From Candidatus Cloacimonadota bacterium (GTDB lineage: Bacteria; Cloacimonadota; Cloacimonadia; Cloacimonadales; Cloacimonadaceae), in the NCBI GenBank assembly GCA_023392795.1, contig JAEWNJ010000035.1, positions 1 through 8,366 on the forward strand: 8,366 nt of DNA, given 5' to 3'. Shown piece after piece: positions 1 through 6,424 of this stretch. A model generated the notes under the pieces. The model did no database searches and was not told the DNA's origin. It worked only from the letters and a program-made list of their open reading frames with translations. Made by a program: the position numbers and the translations under genes. The first letter of the stretch is position 1. Every line of letters starts with the position of its first letter.

Positions 1-30
1 ATCTACTTTTTTACAAAATCTATCTTAAAC

Positions 31-35
31 AGGAT
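31..35 (+). promoter_or_regulatory. Ribosome binding site of the first lipoprotein gene
   Basis: AGGAT lies 8 nt before the ATG at 44. An earlier out-of-frame ATG at 36-38 overlaps this site and is not used by any long reading frame. The AT-rich leader (1-43) could also hold a promoter, but no convincing pair of -35 and -10 boxes is visible. Confidence 0.55.
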
Positions 36-43
36 ATGAATAT

Positions 44-1264
44 ATGAAGACCTTTAAAGTGATTCTCTTGCTGTCAGCGCTGCTGCTGGTACTGGGTGCA
101 TGCACCAAAAAGAACAATCTGACCGGGACCAATTGGTCTGATGTGAAAGCGATTATTATGGAAGATGCCACGTCCCTGGAAGGTGGTTTCAGTTTTGCTC
201 CGGACACTCTGGTGAGCATCAAGACCGGGCGCAAATGCCTGTTGGTGGGAAACTGGCAGGGTTCTCATGCCAGCAGCCTGATCCGCTTCAGCGCTTTGCC
301 CACGGAAACTATATTGGATACCTACACTTCTTTGCAGGATGCGAAGCTGGATCTGGTGGTTTTGCGCCGGGATAGCGTGACCCGGAATCCCTTGAATCTG
401 AAGATTTACAAGGTGAACCGCACTTTCACAGAGCCTGATTCGCTGAGTGCTACTGACTATGAATACGTGGCTGACGCTGTGGTGCCCGGCACGCTTACTT
501 CCAGCGATACGATCAGCGTGGCTTTGCCTGCGGAACTGATCAAAAACTGGCAGACCGATGCCGACAGCACCGGATTGAACTTCCTGATCGCCCCGGAAGA
601 GGGTGTGGAAGGTTTTGTGGAATTGAGACTGAGTGGAAGCTCGCAGGGCTCGAAGCTGAGCTATACTTACAAAGCTACAGCCGAGGCGGAAGACGCGGTA
701 TTTAACAGCTATTCCAGCCTGGAGACATACAGCTACAGCCATCCCGAAGCCACCCCCGGTGCGGATACCTGGAGGCTGAGCAACTTCAATCCTCAGCGCA
801 TGTATGTGGATATTCAGCCCGATTATACGCTGTATAAGGACAATGATGGCAACACCCTGAGCGCGGAAGATCTGAAGCGGGTGAATATCAACAAAGCGGA
901 ACTGGTGCTCTTTATCGACAAGGATAAAGCCAATCTGCACAATGCCTTTTCTTACTTTGTGAGCGCCTTTTTGGTGAAAGAAAAGCCCCAAACACCAGAG
1001 ACGATCGATACCGACAATATGGAAGCCATCACTTTTGCCTATCCGCTGACCAGTTCGGCTCAGCACGACGCGGATTCACTCTGCGTAAATATCACCCCCA
1101 TCATCCAGGCCTACACTTCCGGCAAAAAGGAAGCCAAGGGCATCGTGATCATGAGTAATTATGAGCGTAAAGACTTCGGCGAGATCGAGTTTCATCATCC
1201 CAATAGCGCTCCTGGCGATAAAACCCCTTACATCCGGGTGAAATACACCCCGCCCTTTCTATGA
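44..1264 (+). CDS. Lipoprotein with two DNRLRE-like beta-sandwich repeats, function unknown
   Basis: A 406-residue secreted lipoprotein. Residues 1-20 form a lipoprotein signal peptide: Lys2 and Lys5, a Leu-rich core, then the lipobox Leu17-Gly-Ala-Cys20, so Cys20 should be lipidated. The mature part has no membrane segment and reads as two related beta-rich domains, about 66-211 and 243-403. Each begins with a strand resembling the DNRLRE family pattern of a structural or surface domain (SSLIRF at 78-82 and neighbours; KAELVLFID at 284-292). Each ends with a block of the form 'xVxxxPxIxxW/Yxxx...G...Y.V.Y'. The DNRLRE likeness is my pattern judgement and could be wrong; such domains occur in surface and adhesion proteins. 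It overlaps the next gene by 4 nt (ATGA), so it is probably translated together with the folding-factor genes that follow. The start at 44 is chosen because it supplies the signal peptide and has a good ribosome binding site. Confidence 0.8.
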   Translation: MKTFKVILLLSALLLVLGACTKKNNLTGTNWSDVKAIIMEDATSLEGGFSFAPDTLVSIKTGRKCLLVGNWQGSHASSLIRFSALPTETILDTYTSLQDAKLDLVVLRRDSVTRNPLNLKIYKVNRTFTEPDSLSATDYEYVADAVVPGTLTSSDTISVALPAELIKNWQTDADSTGLNFLIAPEEGVEGFVELRLSGSSQGSKLSYTYKATAEAEDAVFNSYSSLETYSYSHPEATPGADTWRLSNFNPQRMYVDIQPDYTLYKDNDGNTLSAEDLKRVNINKAELVLFIDKDKANLHNAFSYFVSAFLVKEKPQTPETIDTDNMEAITFAYPLTSSAQHDADSLCVNITPIIQAYTSGKKEAKGIVIMSNYERKDFGEIEFHHPNSAPGDKTPYIRVKYTPPFL

Positions 1265-2067
1265 AAAAAAGCATAATCCTGATCCTGGCAGCCTTAGGTC
1301 TGCTATTTACAGCTTGTGATAAGGCCAGGGACAACTCTGCCAAGCTGGCAGAAGTGAATGGCGAAGTGCTAACCCTGGAAGCTTTTAAATCCACCTTTGG
1401 GGTGGAGGAATGGGATAGCCTTTCCACTTCCTTACGCAAACAATATGTGGAGGACTGGGTAAATCTGACGCTTTTGGCTCAACATGCCGAAAAGCTGGAT
1501 CTGGACAAGCAACCCGCCCTGCAGCAAAAGATCAGCTATGCCACCAAAAAGGTGAAGGCCAATGCCTTGATCGCCTCCTCGCTGGATGAACTGAAGATCA
1601 GCGAAGATCAGCTCTTTTCATATTTCCGCATCCATCAGGCGGATTTCCTGAAGCCGGTGGTTTTGTATAACATCGAACGCATCATGCTAAACGATAAGAT
1701 TTCCGCGGAAAATGTATTGCAACAGCTAAATGGCGGCATGAACTTTCCCCTTGCCGTGCGTCAGCATTCCACCGAGGCTTTGCGCTATCGGGGCGGCAGC
1801 ATGGGCTTTGTGGCGCCGGATTCGCCGGATTCGCTGTTCTGGCAGTGCGCCGATAATCTGGATCCGGATGAGTTTGGCATCCTTTCGGTGAATAACGCCT
1901 GGTACGTGATCCGTTATATACAGACGAAGGACGGTGATAGCGCTGCCAATTTTGAGGATCACCGGGCGGAGATCAAACGCAGAATTATCCTGGAAAAGCA
2001 GGAAGAAGTATATCAAAAGCTTTTGCGCGAAGTAAAAGCCGGAGAACAGAGTATATATTACTACTAA
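1261..2067 (+). CDS. Lipoprotein with a degenerate PpiC/parvulin-type domain (folding factor)
   Basis: A 268-residue lipoprotein with the domain order of PpiC/PrsA-like folding factors. Residues 1-19 are a signal peptide ending in Phe16-Thr-Ala-Cys19; Phe at -3 is less usual, but the rest fits a lipobox. Residues 27-125 are a helical SurA_N-like region that opens with a strand-forming 'LAEVNGEVLTLEAF'. Residues 130-222 are a parvulin-like domain, with the glycine signature GGSMGF at 178-183. Residues 230-262 form a charged C-terminal helix that probably packs back on the N-terminal domain. The usual catalytic residues are missing: no His in the first strand (IERIML, 138-143), no Cys or Asp before the glycines, and Tyr215 where the last His of the 'GYHII' motif belongs. 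Chaperone activity without isomerisation is therefore likely. Asp20 follows the lipidated Cys; in E. coli this would favour the inner membrane, but that rule may not hold here. The start overlaps the preceding stop and has no strong ribosome binding site, which suggests coupled translation. Confidence 0.85.
   Translation: MKKSIILILAALGLLFTACDKARDNSAKLAEVNGEVLTLEAFKSTFGVEEWDSLSTSLRKQYVEDWVNLTLLAQHAEKLDLDKQPALQQKISYATKKVKANALIASSLDELKISEDQLFSYFRIHQADFLKPVVLYNIERIMLNDKISAENVLQQLNGGMNFPLAVRQHSTEALRYRGGSMGFVAPDSPDSLFWQCADNLDPDEFGILSVNNAWYVIRYIQTKDGDSAANFEDHRAEIKRRIILEKQEEVYQKLLREVKAGEQSIYYY
1816..1833 (+). repeat. Perfect in-frame 9-bp tandem duplication (CCGGATTCG x2)
   Basis: Two adjacent copies of CCGGATTCG encode Pro-Asp-Ser twice (residues 186-191) in the parvulin-like domain of the lipoprotein. 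It adds a short loop after the glycine signature and keeps the frame. Confidence 0.8.
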
Positions 2068-2081
2068 GCCATATTTTAAAC

Positions 2082-2087
2082 AGAGGA
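2082..2087 (+). promoter_or_regulatory. Ribosome binding site of the surA-like gene
   Basis: AGAGGA lies 3 nt before the ATG at 2091, in the 23-nt gap after the parvulin lipoprotein gene. This is the longest gap between genes in the window, and the site fixes the start that gives a signal peptide. Confidence 0.55.
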
Positions 2088-2090
2088 CCA

Positions 2091-3347
2091 ATGAAGAAAC
2101 ATCTTATCCTGATCCTGATGCTGGCAGCGGCAGTTTTTGCCGTGGCCACAGAGATTGACCGCATTGTAGCAACCGTGGGGGGAGACATCATCCTCTACTC
2201 CGATCTGCAGCGCCAGATCACCCAAATGCGCTCTTCCGGAGTGCGCGACGAATTGCTGAATAGTGCCGAAGTACTGAATAACATGGTGGAACACCGGCTG
2301 ATGATCCAAAAAGCCAAGGATCTGGGCATCACGGTGGACGAAAAGGCGATCAAAAGCTACGCCGAGCGTTATATGGCGCAGATCAAATCCCAATTTGAGA
2401 CAGAAGCGGATTTTCAGGCTGAACTGCGCAAGATGAATACCTCGCAGCGCGATCTGATGAACTACTTTGTGGAACAGATCACCGAATCTGAGCTCACCAA
2501 GCAATTGGTGGATAAGCATATATCTTCTCAGGCACGGGTGGAAGAAGCCGAAATGCGCGCATTTTACGAGGCCAGCAAGGATTCCATGGCGGTGAAGCCG
2601 GTAAGCTGGGATCTCAGAATGATCCTGAGAGAAGTGAAACCCTCTGACACTGTCATTGCCGCCCTCAGAGCGGAAGCTGAAACACTGCAACAGCGCGCCG
2701 ATAATGGCGAGGATTTTGCCGCATTGGCATCGGAATATAGCGATTGCCCCAGTAAAGCGCAAGGCGGAGATCTGGGATTTTTTAAACGCGGCATGATGGT
2801 GAAACCCTTTGAAGACGCGGCTTTTGCCATGGGCGTGGGCGAAGTGAGCGGGATCGTGGAATCCCAATTTGGGTATCACATCATCAAAGTGACGGAAGTG
2901 AAAGGCGACGAAGTGCGCGCCAGCCATATCCTCAAGACCATCAGCGCGGGCGATTCTGATAAAGATCGGGAAATGACGCTGATGAATTCTATCAGGACCA
3001 GGATTTTGGCGGGTGAAAGCTTTGCCGCTCTGGCAGAGGAATACTCTCATGATCCCGAGAGCGCCGCGGACGGTGGACTCCTGGGCGAATTTGCTGAGCG
3101 GGATTTTCCGGAACTCTTTGCCGCTCCGCTTACTGCCACTCAGATCGGCGAGCCCACTGAGGTGCTGGAAAACGAAGGCATGCTCTATCTCTTTATGCGG
3201 GATAAGGTTCACGAACAGCGGCTGTACACCTATGAAGAAGTGCGCGACCAACTGCGGATGTACCTGAGCGAGCAAAAGCAAATGCTTGCCTATCAGGATT
3301 GGATCGATAAGGTGAAAGCCGAGTCATTCGTCAAAATCAGCCTGTGA
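2091..3347 (+). CDS. surA: SurA-like periplasmic chaperone with two parvulin domains
   Basis: A 418-residue protein, close to the length of E. coli SurA (428). SurA escorts unfolded outer-membrane proteins across the periplasm to the BAM complex. Residues 1-19 are a cleavable signal peptide (AFAVAT, likely cut near Ala19). SurA_N starts at 22 with the typical IDRIVATVGGDIILYSDL pattern and runs to about 165. Parvulin domain 1 spans about 171-271, with GGDLGFF at 225-231 and FGYHIIKV at 260-267. Parvulin domain 2 spans about 275-371, with RASHILK at 276-282 and GGLLGEF at 328-334. A C-terminal helix (378-414) follows, as in SurA. Domain 1 keeps Cys219 and His263 but has Met177 where the first catalytic His is expected. 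Domain 2 keeps His279 and has Asp321, but has Leu365 in place of the last His. Prolyl isomerase activity is therefore uncertain. The family call is secure; PrsA- or PpiD-like roles are less likely because the protein is neither a lipoprotein nor anchored by a membrane helix. Its stop overlaps the pgpA start. Confidence 0.92.
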   Translation: MKKHLILILMLAAAVFAVATEIDRIVATVGGDIILYSDLQRQITQMRSSGVRDELLNSAEVLNNMVEHRLMIQKAKDLGITVDEKAIKSYAERYMAQIKSQFETEADFQAELRKMNTSQRDLMNYFVEQITESELTKQLVDKHISSQARVEEAEMRAFYEASKDSMAVKPVSWDLRMILREVKPSDTVIAALRAEAETLQQRADNGEDFAALASEYSDCPSKAQGGDLGFFKRGMMVKPFEDAAFAMGVGEVSGIVESQFGYHIIKVTEVKGDEVRASHILKTISAGDSDKDREMTLMNSIRTRILAGESFAALAEEYSHDPESAADGGLLGEFAERDFPELFAAPLTATQIGEPTEVLENEGMLYLFMRDKVHEQRLYTYEEVRDQLRMYLSEQKQMLAYQDWIDKVKAESFVKISL

Positions 3348-3829
3348 AGACCACCAAGCTAAGCTTTAGTACATTAGTTGCCAGCCTCTTTGGCATTGGC
3401 TTCATTCCCTTTATGCCAGGTACATTTGGTTCATTGGCGGCTTTCGGGATCTATATGCTGATCCCGGCCAGTTTCTGGTTTTATGGGCAGTACATCGTAA
3501 TGGGGCTGCTTTTAGTGCTGTCCCTGGCGGCAGTGTTCATCAGTCGTGCAGCGGAAAAGATATTGGGCGAAGACGCCGGCAGCATCGTGATCGACGAGCT
3601 GTTGGGCTACTTCGTGGCAACGCTTTTTTTACCGCATAACTGGCTTATCGGGCTTTATGCCTTTATCTTGTTTCGAGTGTTTGACATCGCCAAACCCTTC
3701 CCCATTTATCGCTCACAGCGCATCTCAGGTGGTTGGGGCGTGGTGATCGACGACCTTATTGCAGGGCTTTACGCCAATCTGCTGATTCAGATTTTAATAC
3801 GCATCTATCCAAGTTTCTTTGGATTATAG
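3344..3829 (+). CDS. pgpA: Phosphatidylglycerophosphatase A
   Basis: A 161-residue inner-membrane enzyme (E. coli PgpA is 172) that removes phosphate from phosphatidylglycerophosphate to give phosphatidylglycerol, a main anionic membrane lipid and cardiolipin precursor. All hallmark blocks of the family are present: GIGFIPFMPGTFGS at 17-30, EDAGSIVIDE at 76-85 with the conserved acidic residues, FRVFDIAKPFPI at 110-121, and SGGWGVVIDDLIAG at 128-141. Hydrophobic segments lie at about 31-66, 86-112 and 136-156, as expected for a multi-pass protein. The start is a GTG whose bases overlap the TGA of the surA-like gene (GTGA). The first in-frame ATG (Met24) would cut into the conserved first block, so the GTG is needed. 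No good ribosome binding site precedes it, so translation is probably coupled to the surA-like gene. Confidence 0.93.
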   Translation: MKTTKLSFSTLVASLFGIGFIPFMPGTFGSLAAFGIYMLIPASFWFYGQYIVMGLLLVLSLAAVFISRAAEKILGEDAGSIVIDELLGYFVATLFLPHNWLIGLYAFILFRVFDIAKPFPIYRSQRISGGWGVVIDDLIAGLYANLLIQILIRIYPSFFGL

Positions 3830-3833
3830 GAGA
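3828..3833 (+). promoter_or_regulatory. Ribosome binding site of yajC
   Basis: AGGAGA lies 5 nt before the ATG at 3839. It is one of the clearest ribosome binding sites in the window and overlaps the stop codon of pgpA (TAG 3827-3829). Confidence 0.7.
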
Positions 3834-3838
3834 AAAAA

Positions 3839-4177
3839 ATGATATATACACTGTTACAGGCAGCTCCGGCTGCACCGGCTACCGGCGGCGGCTCCATGTC
3901 CTCGTCCCTGATCTTCTTCGTGGCGCTCTTCGCCATCATGTATTTTTTGATGATCCGCCCCCAGCAAAAGCGTCAGAAAGAGGCGCAAAAGATGTTGGAT
4001 AGCCTCCAGGTGAATGACAAAGTGCTTACCTCCAGCGGGATCTTTGGCCGTGTGGTCAGCATCAAACCCGATAAAGACGTGGTGGTGATCGAGATCGACG
4101 ATACCAATAAAGTGCGGGTGGATTTTCAGCGCAGCGCGATCGTGAGCATTCTTACCACCAAGAGCGAGGAAAAATAA
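3839..4177 (+). CDS. yajC: YajC, accessory subunit of the Sec preprotein translocase
   Basis: A 112-residue single-pass membrane protein (E. coli YajC is 110). YajC joins SecDF beside SecYEG and assists export; it is usually dispensable. Residues 5-19 are an Ala/Pro/Gly-rich head, seen also in other YajC proteins. The membrane helix runs from about 22 to 39 and ends in the family signature MIRPQQKRQKE (38-48). A small cytoplasmic beta domain follows, with NDKVLTSSGIFGRV at 59-72 matching the conserved 'GDxVxTxxGIxGxV' block. The start at 3839 has a strong ribosome binding site; Met20 is an unlikely alternative. The usual neighbours secD, secF and tgt are not in the window. Instead the gene sits between pgpA and def, 9 nt and 5 nt away. 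Confidence 0.93.
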   Translation: MIYTLLQAAPAAPATGGGSMSSSLIFFVALFAIMYFLMIRPQQKRQKEAQKMLDSLQVNDKVLTSSGIFGRVVSIKPDKDVVVIEIDDTNKVRVDFQRSAIVSILTTKSEEK

Positions 4178-4182
4178 GACTC

Positions 4183-4728
4183 ATGCCCAAGCTCTTACCC
4201 ATCAGAATCTTAGGTGACGAAATCCTGCGGAAAAAGCTGAAGGAAGCCGATCTGAAGGATCCAGATCTGAAGACTTTTCTGGAGGATCTCACCCATACCA
4301 TGTACGAACGCGACGGCGTGGGCCTGGCCGCCAATCAGGTGGGCGCGGATAAACGCATCTTTGTGATCGATCCCTACTGGGCTCAGGAAAATGCCGAGCG
4401 CAAACCCATCGTGATGATCAATCCCGAAATCATTGAGATGGAAGGAGAACAGGTGTATGAAGAGGGCTGCATTTCCCTGCCCGATCTATATGCCAAAGTT
4501 CACCGCGCCAATAAGATCCGTTACCGCTACACCAGTCCGACTGGCGAAAAGAAGGAAGAAACGGCGGAAGGCTATGAGGCGGTGGTGATTCAACACGAGT
4601 ATGACCACCTGAATGGCGTGGTCTTCACCGATCGCATCGGCACCCTGGCAAAGCTGCGCCTGATGCACAAGCTCAAAGAGATGGAAGCAAAGGCCGTGAA
4701 CGGAGTAAACATCCGCACGGAAGACTGA
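4183..4728 (+). CDS. def: Peptide deformylase
   Basis: A 181-residue metalloenzyme that removes the formyl group from the N-terminal Met of new proteins as they leave the ribosome. All three family motifs are intact: GVGLAANQVG at 45-54 (usual GxGLAAxQ), EEGCISLP at 93-100 (EGCxS), and QHEYDHLNG at 137-145 (HExDH). Cys96, His138 and His142 should bind the metal (usually Fe2+), and Glu139 is the catalytic acid/base. The length fits the family and nothing is truncated. The charged C-terminal tail (155-181) is helical and typical of bacterial enzymes. The ATG at 4183 follows a GAGGA at 4166-4170, 12 nt away, which is rather long spacing. The stop shares one base with the fmt start (TGATG), the common def-fmt coupling. 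Confidence 0.97.
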   Translation: MPKLLPIRILGDEILRKKLKEADLKDPDLKTFLEDLTHTMYERDGVGLAANQVGADKRIFVIDPYWAQENAERKPIVMINPEIIEMEGEQVYEEGCISLPDLYAKVHRANKIRYRYTSPTGEKKEETAEGYEAVVIQHEYDHLNGVVFTDRIGTLAKLRLMHKLKEMEAKAVNGVNIRTED

Positions 4729-5660
4729 TGAGAATCGTCTTTGCCGGCAGCAGTGAATACGCCATCCCCATCCTGGAAGAACTGGTGGCAACGCGTGAAC
4801 ATGAGATCCCTCTGGTGATCTCGCAGCCGGCGCGTCCCAAAGGCAGAAAGCTGCAGGCGGAGGATACTCCTCTGGCAGCCTCTGCAAGGCTTTTGGCTCT
4901 GGAAATCTTTACGCCCGAGGATGTGAACGATGAGGAATCCCTCGCCAGGATCGCGGCTGTGGGCGCGGATATCATCGTTACCGCTTCCTATGGGGCTTTT
5001 CTGGGTAAGAAATTGCGCCAAATGTGTCCTTTGGGTGCCATCAATCTGCATCCTTCCCTCTTGCCAAAATACCGGGGATCATCACCCATCCGTGCGGCAT
5101 TGCTGGCGGGGGAGAGAATTACCGGGAACAGCATCTTTCGCTTGGTGAAAAAGATGGACGCGGGACCTTTGCTGTATCAGGAAGAATTGCCGATCCACGA
5201 CAACGAAAACTACAGCTCTCTGCACGATCGACTGGCCAATCAGGCTGCGCAGCTCTTGCCGCGGCTCCTTGCCGAATTAGCAGATCTGCCCGAACGGGAA
5301 CAAAGTGACGAAGCTGCGAGCTATAGCCAGATGATCACCAAAGCTGATCTGGAGCTGGATTTTAACAGAACTACCTCGTCTCTTTTGCGGCAAATCCGGG
5401 CTTATTCCTATGAGCCGGGGGCTTACACCATGTTTCGAGGCAGAGAACTCAAGATCCTCAGCGCTCAGCAGTATGTCGATACCAGTAACCAAGAGCCGGG
5501 GAGCATCTGCCAAATCATCAAAAATGAAGGATTTACCATTGCCACTGGTGATGGTGAAATCCTCATCCGTCAGGTGCAGGCAGCCGGCAAGAAACGCATG
5601 GATGCCTGGGCTTTCACCCTGGGGGCGAGATTTACGCCCGGGGAGAGGATAACATTATGA
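4728..5660 (+). CDS. fmt: Methionyl-tRNA formyltransferase
   Basis: A 310-residue enzyme (usual length about 315) that transfers a formyl group from 10-formyl-tetrahydrofolate to initiator Met-tRNA, acting just before initiation and in a cycle with Def. The N-terminal transferase domain (1-200) opens with the Rossmann strand MRIVFAG and carries the catalytic Asn106, His108 and Asp144. The signature SLLPKYRGSSP is at 110-120 and MDAGP at 143-147. The C-terminal tRNA-binding domain (about 205-310) holds ITKADLELDF at 203-212 and the closing motif AAGKKRMDAWAF..GARFTPGE. The loop at 32-42 (SQPARPKGRKL) looks about two residues shorter than in the E. coli enzyme but keeps an Arg (Arg40) at the position linked to initiator-tRNA recognition. 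It starts within the def stop and ends overlapping the DUF116 gene by 4 nt (ATGA). Confidence 0.96.
   Translation: MRIVFAGSSEYAIPILEELVATREHEIPLVISQPARPKGRKLQAEDTPLAASARLLALEIFTPEDVNDEESLARIAAVGADIIVTASYGAFLGKKLRQMCPLGAINLHPSLLPKYRGSSPIRAALLAGERITGNSIFRLVKKMDAGPLLYQEELPIHDNENYSSLHDRLANQAAQLLPRLLAELADLPEREQSDEAASYSQMITKADLELDFNRTTSSLLRQIRAYSYEPGAYTMFRGRELKILSAQQYVDTSNQEPGSICQIIKNEGFTIATGDGEILIRQVQAAGKKRMDAWAFTLGARFTPGERITL
5642..5648 (+). promoter_or_regulatory. Ribosome binding site of the DUF116 gene, inside fmt
   Basis: GGAGAGG lies 8 nt before the ATG at 5657 and is part of the last fmt codons. Its strength suggests that this downstream gene can recruit ribosomes itself in addition to being coupled to fmt. 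Confidence 0.6.
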
Positions 5661-6406
5661 AAGAATACTACCTTGCCATCATCAAGTTTCCCATGCTGGT
5701 CAGCCTCAGTCTTTTTATCCTGTTCGTCGCCTTTTTTGGCGTGGTGCTGAGCAGCTATTTCGAGCTTGGGCTCTCGCTGTATGAAACGATTCTCTATATC
5801 GTGATCTTTGCCATATTGGTAATCATGGTCTCATCCTGGATGCTAAACCTGATGAGTACGCATCGCAAACTAAGACCCAAATCTTTGGCGATCTATGCCA
5901 AATGGATGCTCTACCACGTGTTTTACTATCTGGCCAAATGGATGGGCAAGCTCACGTTCCAAAAGAAAGCGGAGCTGCAGGAGAGCTTTCTGAACTTTAA
6001 CAACGAGATCGTTCTGGCAGCAGCAGAAAAGATCTCGCACAGCAATATACTCCTGCTTTTGCCGCATTGCCTGCAGCGATCCGATTGCGATGTGCGCATC
6101 ACCTCCGATATCAATGCCTGCAAGGATTGCGGACGTTGCGACATTGCCGATATCAAAGCACTGGCAAAAAAACACAATGTGCGGGCGGCGGTGGCGACGG
6201 GTGGTTCATTGGCACGCAAATTGATATCCGACATCAATCCCGATGTGATCGTGGCAGTGGCGTGCCACCGCGATCTGATCGAAGGCGCACGCGATGCCTG
6301 GATTTATCCCATTTATGCAGTGCTCAATGAACGTCCCAAGGGCCCCTGCTTTGAGACCACGGTAAGTACAAATACCATCGAATTTGCCATCAAGAAGTTT
6401 CAATAA
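5657..6406 (+). CDS. Membrane-anchored DUF116 family protein, cysteine-rich
   Basis: A 249-residue protein of the DUF116 family, whose function is not known. Residues 12-34 and 43-65 are two hydrophobic membrane helices, and a basic stretch follows (THRKLRPK, 68-75). The C-terminal domain (about 130-249) carries all seven cysteines: Cys138 in LLPHCLQ, Cys144, a Cys155-x2-Cys158-x2-Cys161 cluster (ACKDCGRC), Cys203 in VACHRDL and Cys231 in GPCFE. A glycine-rich TGGSLARK (181-188) sits between them. The pattern suggests metal or iron-sulfur binding, but this is inference. Because the basic stretch follows the second helix, the Cys domain probably faces the cytoplasm. It overlaps fmt by 4 nt, and I recall DUF116 genes next to fmt in some other bacteria, so a link to N-formylation or its folate cofactor is possible but unproven. 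Family call is likely; function is open. Confidence 0.85.
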   Translation: MKEYYLAIIKFPMLVSLSLFILFVAFFGVVLSSYFELGLSLYETILYIVIFAILVIMVSSWMLNLMSTHRKLRPKSLAIYAKWMLYHVFYYLAKWMGKLTFQKKAELQESFLNFNNEIVLAAAEKISHSNILLLLPHCLQRSDCDVRITSDINACKDCGRCDIADIKALAKKHNVRAAVATGGSLARKLISDINPDVIVAVACHRDLIEGARDAWIYPIYAVLNERPKGPCFETTVSTNTIEFAIKKFQ

Positions 6407-6424
6407 AAGGACTTTGTATACCTT

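Noticed and set aside
1..43. Possible promoter (TTTACA at 10-15) or the end of an upstream gene
   Set aside because: No matching -10 box at proper spacing (GATATG at 33-38 is poor), and all three + frames reach a stop by 47, so no upstream coding end can be assigned.
74..1066. Long antisense reading frame of 330 codons opposite the first lipoprotein gene
   Set aside because: It lies wholly opposite a gene with a signal peptide and coherent beta-sheet pattern. Its product shows no recognisable motif, and its composition (many His, Gln, Arg) is typical of a shadow frame.
2076..3281. Antisense reading frame of 401 codons opposite the surA-like gene
   Set aside because: The + strand frame is a clear SurA family protein. 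The antisense product is rich in His and Phe, with no domain pattern, as expected for a complementary-strand artefact.
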